Shown here one piece after another: positions 6,539-10,001 of a stretch of DNA of 10,001 bases (the stretch's first letter is position 1; each line of letters opens with the position of its first letter). The translations under genes and the position numbers were made by a program. The DNA is from Bacillota bacterium (GTDB lineage Bacteria > Bacillota > Clostridia > Oscillospirales > Acutalibacteraceae): the NCBI GenBank assembly GCA_023458755.1, contig JAEWYE010000055.1, positions 1 through 10,001 on the forward strand. Reading direction: 5' to 3'. Below the pieces are notes generated by a model. The model had not been told where the DNA came from, ran no database searches, and saw nothing but the letters and a program-made list of their open reading frames with translations.

Positions 6539-7319
6539 AGCGGTTTTCTAACATGGTATTCAGCTTGATTCTATCGTCAATCAGCTCTTTACCGTTCTTT
6601 TGTTTCAGCTTCAAAAGATAAATATCATTGTGGATGTGCTCGGATATGATAGAGACCATCAATGCGTTGTTTGTAATAGTTCCGAACCAAACTTCCCGTT
6701 CTCGGCTTTTGTCTGCGACAAGGGTGGTGCTGCAGTCCGTTACCAGCATAATACGGGACGGCATTTCCTCACTGCACGCGGGCTCGCTGTGGGTGAAAAA
6801 TTCAATATCCAGACCATCATGATTTAAAATGGCAAAAGAGAAAACGATAACGCGCACACCATTCTTTCGAAGCATTTTTAACTCTTTGTCAAAAAGATGC
6901 AGATCAAAGTCGGTATTGATGTAGACTTCTTTTTTTGCCTCCTGCAAAAGTTCTTTTGCATTTGATACAATCGTTTCAAACCCTTTTATATTCGTAAACC
7001 GTTCTTCGAACCGTTCCTCATATAAATGCTGTAGTTGTGCTGCGGCGATGGAAGCGTTTTCCGAATATTCTTCTTTCAGACGCAGAAAGAGTACTTTTGG
7101 ATTTTGCGCCATATAAACTTGAACATCTTCCGCAAGCAGCAGAATAATCCCCTGTTCATACATGTGGTCGAGAGCGGCATAAACGGATGAGCGGGAAATA
7201 TTTATTTTTTTCGCAATCTGATAGCCGGACATTTTTCCGCCCTCTAACAAAGTAAGATAGATTTGTGCTTCCAGTTTGCTGAAATTCAATTTGCACAGGC
7301 AGTCGGTAATTTCATTCAT
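6537..7319 (-). CDS. TrmB family transcriptional regulator (MATE operon)
   Basis: This 260-residue protein has an N-terminal TrmB-type winged helix-turn-helix (about residues 10-75, recognition region ISRSSVYAALDHM at 41-53). A short coiled linker (about 78-108) leads to a C-terminal ligand-sensing domain (about 110-240) of the TrmB/PLD-like fold, marked by EVYINTDFDLHLF and VRVIVFSF. TrmB proteins are known mainly from archaea as sugar-responsive regulators; bacterial members sense varied ligands. ATG 7319 follows AAAGGAG with an unusually long 13-base gap, and an in-frame TAA just upstream rules out a longer form. It heads a two-gene operon with the MATE exporter, thirteen bases downstream. 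An inverted repeat overlapping its own -10 suggests autoregulation. Confidence 0.93.
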   Translation of the reverse strand: MNEITDCLCKLNFSKLEAQIYLTLLEGGKMSGYQIAKKINISRSSVYAALDHMYEQGIILLLAEDVQVYMAQNPKVLFLRLKEEYSENASIAAAQLQHLYEERFEERFTNIKGFETIVSNAKELLQEAKKEVYINTDFDLHLFDKELKMLRKNGVRVIVFSFAILNHDGLDIEFFTHSEPACSEEMPSRIMLVTDCSTTLVADKSREREVWFGTITNNALMVSIISEHIHNDIYLLKLKQKNGKELIDDRIKLNTMLENR

Positions 7320-7347
7320 GGCAGGTTAGTCACTCCTTTATAACGTT

Positions 7348-7373
7348 GTATATTTTGTACTACTATAATATAC
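7348..7373. promoter_or_regulatory. Inverted repeat (candidate operator) at the regulator-MATE promoter
   Basis: GTATATT (7348-7354) and AATATAC (7367-7373) are exact inverted arms around 12 bases, and one arm covers the -10 hexamer. The position is right for repression by the TrmB-type protein encoded immediately downstream. The arms are very A/T rich, so chance is harder to exclude than for the repeat at 9436-9459. Confidence 0.5.
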
Positions 7374-7394
7374 CAACAGTGATTCAAATGTCAA
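7367..7394 (-). promoter_or_regulatory. Sigma-A promoter of the regulator-MATE operon
   Basis: On the - strand a perfect TTGACA (7394-7389) is followed after 16 bases by TATATT (7372-7367), or after 18 bases by the overlapping TATTAT. Transcription would begin near 7360, giving a leader of about 40 bases. Confidence 0.8.
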
Positions 7395-7403
7395 GAAGAA
7401 ATG

Positions 7404-7434
7404 AAAAAAGACAGCCCGAGCAAGTCGGACTGTC
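7404..7434 (-). terminator. Intrinsic terminator of the regulator-decarboxylase operon
   Basis: On the - strand GACAGTCCGA (7434-7425) pairs with TCGGGCTGTC (7419-7410), ten pairs with one G-U around a five-base loop, followed by six T residues (7409-7404). It lies 18 bases after the decarboxylase stop and nine bases before the next operon's -35, so it insulates the two operons. Confidence 0.93.
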
Positions 7435-7452
7435 TATAGAAATCATAGAATC

Positions 7453-8706
7453 TTATTTTTTAAGCTCCGGCATATCCAGCGTGGCAAAATAATCGGCGGG
7501 GGTTTCGGCACGGCGGATAAGCTCGGTTGTGCCGTCCTCTTTCAGCAGAATTTCGGCGGAGCGAAGTTTGCCGTTGTAGTTGTAGCCCATGGAGTGCCCG
7601 TGTGCGCCGGTATCGTGAATCACCAATAGGTCACCGATGTCGATTTTCGGCAGCATACGGTCAATCGCGAATTTGTCGTTGTTTTCGCAAAGACCGCCGG
7701 TTACGTCATATTTGTGGTCGCAGGGAGCATTCTCTTTTCCCATGACTGTAATGTGGTGATAGGCTCCGTACATAGCGGGGCGCATCAGATTAACCGCACA
7801 CGCGTCCAACCCGATATATTCCTTGTAAATATGCTTTTCGTGAGTGGCGGTTGCAACCAGACAGCCGTAAGGTGCAAGCATGAACCGGCCAAGCTCGGTG
7901 AAGATGGCGACATCGTCCATGCCAGCCGGAACCAGCACTTCTTCATATACTTTACGAACCCCGTCGCCGATTTTGTGAATATCCGCCGGCTTTTGCTCCG
8001 GGCGGTACGGAACGCCGACGCCGCCGGAAAGATTGATAAAGGAAATGTGTGCGCCTGTTTCGCGGTGCAGCTCTACGGCAACCTCAAACAAAATCTTCGC
8101 AAGCACGGGGTAGTACTCGTTCCCTGTTGTATTGCTCGCCAAAAAGGCGTGCAGCCCAAAATTTTTCACGCCGAGCGCCTGCAGCTTTTTAAAGCCTTCG
8201 GTGAGCTGCTCACGGGTAAAGCCGTATTTGGATTCACCGGGGTTGTCCATAATTGCATTGCTGATTTGAAACATTCCGCCGGGATTAAAGCGGCAGCAAA
8301 TGGTTTCGGGTATGCCCGCCACCTTGTTTAAATAATCAATGTGGGTGAAGTCGTCCAAATTGATGATGGCATTCAATTTGCGTGCCAGTACGAAATCTTC
8401 GGCAGGCGTCACATTGGAGGAAAACATGATTTGACTGCCCTGAAAACCGACGGCATTCGAGAGCATCAGCTCCGTAAGGGAAGAGCAGTCCACACCGCAG
8501 TTTTCTTCCTGCAAAATTTTCAAGATAGCGGGATTTGGGGTAGCCTTAACCGCAAAATATTCATGAAATCCTTTGTTCCAGGAGAAAGCCTGATTCAGTT
8601 TGCGGGCATTTTCCCGAATGCCTTTTTCATCATATAAATGAAAAGGGGTGGGATACTTTTTCGTAATTTCCTTTAACTGTTCCAATGTTACGAATGGTTT
8701 TTTCAT
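7453..8706 (-). CDS. lysA: Diaminopimelate decarboxylase-like PLP enzyme
   Basis: This cytosolic fold-type III PLP decarboxylase of 417 residues is most likely meso-diaminopimelate decarboxylase (EC 4.1.1.20), the last step of lysine synthesis. Visible features are the PLP-binding lysine in YFAVKATPNP (Lys54), the phosphate-binding glycine run SGGVGVPY (227-234), ELGR at 271-274, CENNDKFA (340-347) supplying the second-subunit catalytic Cys340, and MGYNYN (373-378) with the conserved C-terminal Tyr. Some positions differ from classic LysA: ELGR instead of EPGR, and HAFLASN (186-192) where HIGS is usual. A related substrate such as ornithine or carboxynorspermidine is therefore possible. It is the second gene of an operon behind a TrmB-type regulator, six bases away, with its AGGAGG site inside the end of that gene. 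No lysine riboswitch is present. Confidence 0.88.
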   Translation of the reverse strand: MKKPFVTLEQLKEITKKYPTPFHLYDEKGIRENARKLNQAFSWNKGFHEYFAVKATPNPAILKILQEENCGVDCSSLTELMLSNAVGFQGSQIMFSSNVTPAEDFVLARKLNAIINLDDFTHIDYLNKVAGIPETICCRFNPGGMFQISNAIMDNPGESKYGFTREQLTEGFKKLQALGVKNFGLHAFLASNTTGNEYYPVLAKILFEVAVELHRETGAHISFINLSGGVGVPYRPEQKPADIHKIGDGVRKVYEEVLVPAGMDDVAIFTELGRFMLAPYGCLVATATHEKHIYKEYIGLDACAVNLMRPAMYGAYHHITVMGKENAPCDHKYDVTGGLCENNDKFAIDRMLPKIDIGDLLVIHDTGAHGHSMGYNYNGKLRSAEILLKEDGTTELIRRAETPADYFATLDMPELKK

Positions 8707-8712
8707 GGTTAG

Positions 8713-9408
8713 TTACTTTCCTCCTGTTAATTCAATAAGTTTAATTTCATTTTTGAGCGACTCTTTAAAAAGATCCACCAAATTTTTCTTTTGGGAATAG
8801 AGACAGGTGGAGCTGTCACCGTCGCTGATATCGCCAGTCAGAACGCTTTTGGAATCCGCGATCAGCCGGATTTCCTTTCGGCGTTTATCCGCGTGATAGA
8901 CGGTTGCGCCGTCCAGTTGGAAAGGCGGGTTTGTAATAATCACAATCTTAATGCCGCGTTGCACGCCAGCTTTCAGTTCGTCCAAAACATGATCGATAAT
9001 TTCGGTTGACATCGAAAGGTAGACCCGCTGTGCCGCACCGGAAAGCATATTTTTCATCTTTTCCAGAATATGCTTTTCGCCCTTTACGGTGATGTAGCCG
9101 TCTGTTTCCTTGCTGCGCGCCGGAATGCTTTGAACTAATTTCTGCTTATAGTTTTGCAGTTCATGAATCTTGCCGCTGCAAAAATCTTCGATACAAACAG
9201 GAGTATAGCGGGTCGCGGTGCCTTCAATCAGATAAGCCGCGCCTTTTTCCACCAGACCGGCAAGCGCGGTATAGGTGTTGGAGCGCGAAATTCCGGTCAG
9301 CTTCGCGGCCTCGTAACCGGTCAGCTCACCTTCGGAAAAAAGAAGCAAATAGAGCGAAGCTTCCTGCTTAGTCAGACCGAAATGGGTCAGCAGTTCAATG
9401 GTGTCCAA
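8713..9408 (-). CDS. TrmB family transcriptional regulator (decarboxylase operon)
   Basis: A TrmB-type winged helix-turn-helix occupies about residues 5-70, with recognition region ISRSNTYTALAGL (40-52). A linker helix (about 75-98) leads to a PLD-like effector domain: RVYLSMSTEIIDHVLDEL, then RGIKIVIIT, then EIRLIADSKSVLTGDIS. It resembles the other regulator in this window, and both carry ISRSxxYxAL. I chose TTG 9408 (231 residues) because AGAGGTG lies six bases upstream. A GTG at 9417 would add three residues but abuts that binding site. It leads a two-gene operon with the decarboxylase, whose expression it probably controls along with its own. The ligand is unknown; lysine, diaminopimelate or a related amine are plausible from context only. 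Confidence 0.92.
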   Translation of the reverse strand: MDTIELLTHFGLTKQEASLYLLLFSEGELTGYEAAKLTGISRSNTYTALAGLVEKGAAYLIEGTATRYTPVCIEDFCSGKIHELQNYKQKLVQSIPARSKETDGYITVKGEKHILEKMKNMLSGAAQRVYLSMSTEIIDHVLDELKAGVQRGIKIVIITNPPFQLDGATVYHADKRRKEIRLIADSKSVLTGDISDGDSSTCLYSQKKNLVDLFKESLKNEIKLIELTGGK

Positions 9409-9435
9409 TCGGTTCACCTCTATATCTTCATAAAT

Positions 9436-9459
9436 TAGTGTTACTTTATAGGAACACTA
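9436..9459. promoter_or_regulatory. Inverted repeat (candidate operator) at the regulator-decarboxylase promoter
   Basis: TAGTGTT (9436-9442) and AACACTA (9453-9459) are perfect 7-base inverted arms around 10 bases. They overlap the -10 hexamer and the expected start of transcription. This is a typical autorepression site for the dimeric regulator encoded just downstream. Confidence 0.6.
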
Positions 9460-9484
9460 TATCAAACTGTGCGGATTTTGTCAA
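9456..9484 (-). promoter_or_regulatory. Sigma-A promoter of the regulator-decarboxylase operon
   Basis: On the - strand a perfect TTGACA (9484-9479) is followed after exactly 17 bases by TATAGT (9461-9456). Transcription would start near 9449 and leave a leader of about 40 bases, too short for a lysine riboswitch. Confidence 0.88.
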
Positions 9485-9498
9485 TAGGGATTCCTTGG

Positions 9499-9527
9499 TT
9501 GTAAATTTTCCGGTGTAGGATTACAAT
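9499..9527 (+). promoter_or_regulatory. Candidate transposase promoter
   Basis: TTGTAA (9499-9504), 17 bases, TACAAT (9522-9527) forms a reasonable promoter pointing into the transposase gene. It lies at or just inside the presumed left end of the element. The heptamer TTACAAT recurs at 9521-9527 and 9535-9541. Confidence 0.45.
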
Positions 9528-9554
9528 TGATGCGTTACAATAAGTGAAAAAAAG

Positions 9555-9629
9555 ATAGCGAATAGGAAAAGTCTGTGTTACAGTTAAGTTACCACACAAA
9601 ACGGCACAGAAAGGAATCCTATTCGCTAT
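9555..9629 (+). promoter_or_regulatory. Hairpin enclosing the transposase start
   Basis: ATAGCGAATAGGA (9555-9567) is the exact reverse complement of TCCTATTCGCTAT (9617-9629), and an inner stem TCTGTG (9572-9577) with CACAGA (9605-9610) extends it. The first two bases of the ATG are in the outer stem, and the GAAAGGA binding site lies at the internal loop and inner stem. In RNA it would hinder translation of the transposase. Confidence 0.65.
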
Positions 9630-10001
9630 GAACACAATAACACAAACGATGCAGTTTCGGCAATCCCTAATTAAATATTCTTTAAAAAACGGGGTCATAA
9701 AGGCGGCAATTAAATACAATGTCAGCCGCCAATATGTGTATCGATGGAAACGCCGATATGATGGCACGCTGCAATCTCTGTCCAATCGCTCTCATAGACC
9801 GCACAGCCATCCAAATCAACATACGCCGGAAGAGCTGAAACTCATTGCCGACATGCGCCGACGCAATCCGGCTACCGGATTGGTAGTGTTTTGGGTAAAA
9901 CTCCGACAGCGCGGCTATTCAAGATCTGTCACTGGACTATACCGCATTTTGCGTAAGAAAGGTGAAATGCCTGTAAAACCGCCTAATCCAAAGTATATTC
10001 C
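9628..10001 (+). CDS. IS481/IS3-like transposase, N-terminal part (cut by window end)
   Basis: The open frame from ATG 9628 continues without a stop to the window edge (124 codons and two bases). Residues 12-45 form a helix-turn-helix (AAIKYNVSRQYVYRWKRRY). A basic linker follows (NRSHRPHSHPNQHT, 53-66), then a second DNA-binding region ending in LVVFWVKLRQRGYSRS (85-100) and LYRILRKKG. This order is typical of IS481- and IS3-type transposases before their DDE integrase core, which would lie beyond position 10001. Its binding site GAAAGGA (9609-9615) is 12 bases upstream and lies in a hairpin. Whether the gene is intact cannot be judged from this window. Confidence 0.85.
   Translation, partial: MNTITQTMQFRQSLIKYSLKNGVIKAAIKYNVSRQYVYRWKRRYDGTLQSLSNRSHRPHSHPNQHTPEELKLIADMRRRNPATGLVVFWVKLRQRGYSRSVTGLYRILRKKGEMPVKPPNPKYI

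Larger units (their letters stand above)
9500..10001 (+). mobile_element. Insertion sequence, left part (IS481/IS3-like)
   Basis: A transposase gene begins at 9628 and runs off the window. The left end is placed tentatively at TGT near 9500, because many IS3/IS481-type elements begin with TG and the native promoter of the divergent regulator ends at 9484. The terminal inverted repeat and target duplication cannot be confirmed, since the right end is missing. The leader 9528-9627 has no gene and holds a large hairpin. Confidence 0.5.

Noticed and set aside
7714..8331. 205-codon open frame opposite the decarboxylase
   Set aside because: It lies wholly within the well-supported decarboxylase gene on the other strand, with no family-like features.
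9408..9484. Lysine riboswitch controlling the decarboxylase operon
   Set aside because: The predicted leader is about 40 bases, far shorter than an L-box, and no aptamer-like structure or attenuator is visible; an operator-like repeat is there instead.
9462..9785. 107-codon - strand open frame over the IS leader
   Set aside because: It covers the regulator promoter and the antisense of the transposase start; the composition looks like a shadow and there is no start signal.

Overview
The window looks like a chromosomal segment of a Gram-positive Firmicute, probably class Clostridia and possibly an Oscillospiraceae-like lineage. The reasons are strong AGGAGG-type ribosome binding sites, TTG start codons, TTGACA/TATAAT promoters, mid-range GC with A/T-rich spacers, and protein families typical of that group. 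The lineage is inferred; no search was run.

Layout. Positions 1-163 are the end of an rRNA operon: the 3' tail of 5S rRNA, tRNA-Asn(GTT) and a strong intrinsic terminator. On the + strand follow an MTA/SAH nucleosidase gene (mtnN), a cyclase-family (kynurenine-formamidase-like) metal hydrolase, a small YccF-type membrane protein, an unrecognised single-pass membrane protein whose start codon lies in a strong hairpin, and a DEAD-box RNA helicase with a DbpA-type C-terminal domain that ends in a terminator. The - strand then carries two compact bicistronic operons, each beginning with a TrmB-family regulator. The distal one (9408 to 7453) is regulator plus a diaminopimelate-decarboxylase-like enzyme. 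The next (7319 to 5162) is regulator plus a MATE exporter. The window ends inside an insertion sequence whose transposase gene (+ strand, from 9628) is cut by the window edge.

How the genes work together. mtnN and the cyclase gene are 34 bases apart and probably co-transcribed. In both - strand operons the regulator comes first, the second gene's ribosome binding site lies at or in the regulator's stop region, a consensus TTGACA promoter precedes the regulator, and an inverted repeat overlaps the -10. This suggests two autoregulated ligand-sensing modules, one for amino-acid decarboxylation and one for efflux. A terminator separates the operons with only nine bases before the next promoter.

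The features most worth attention are the start-codon hairpin at 2134-2182, the hairpin enclosing the transposase start at 9555-9629, the three operator-like inverted repeats at promoters, and the tandem TrmB modules. I see no CRISPR array, prophage or obvious defence system.
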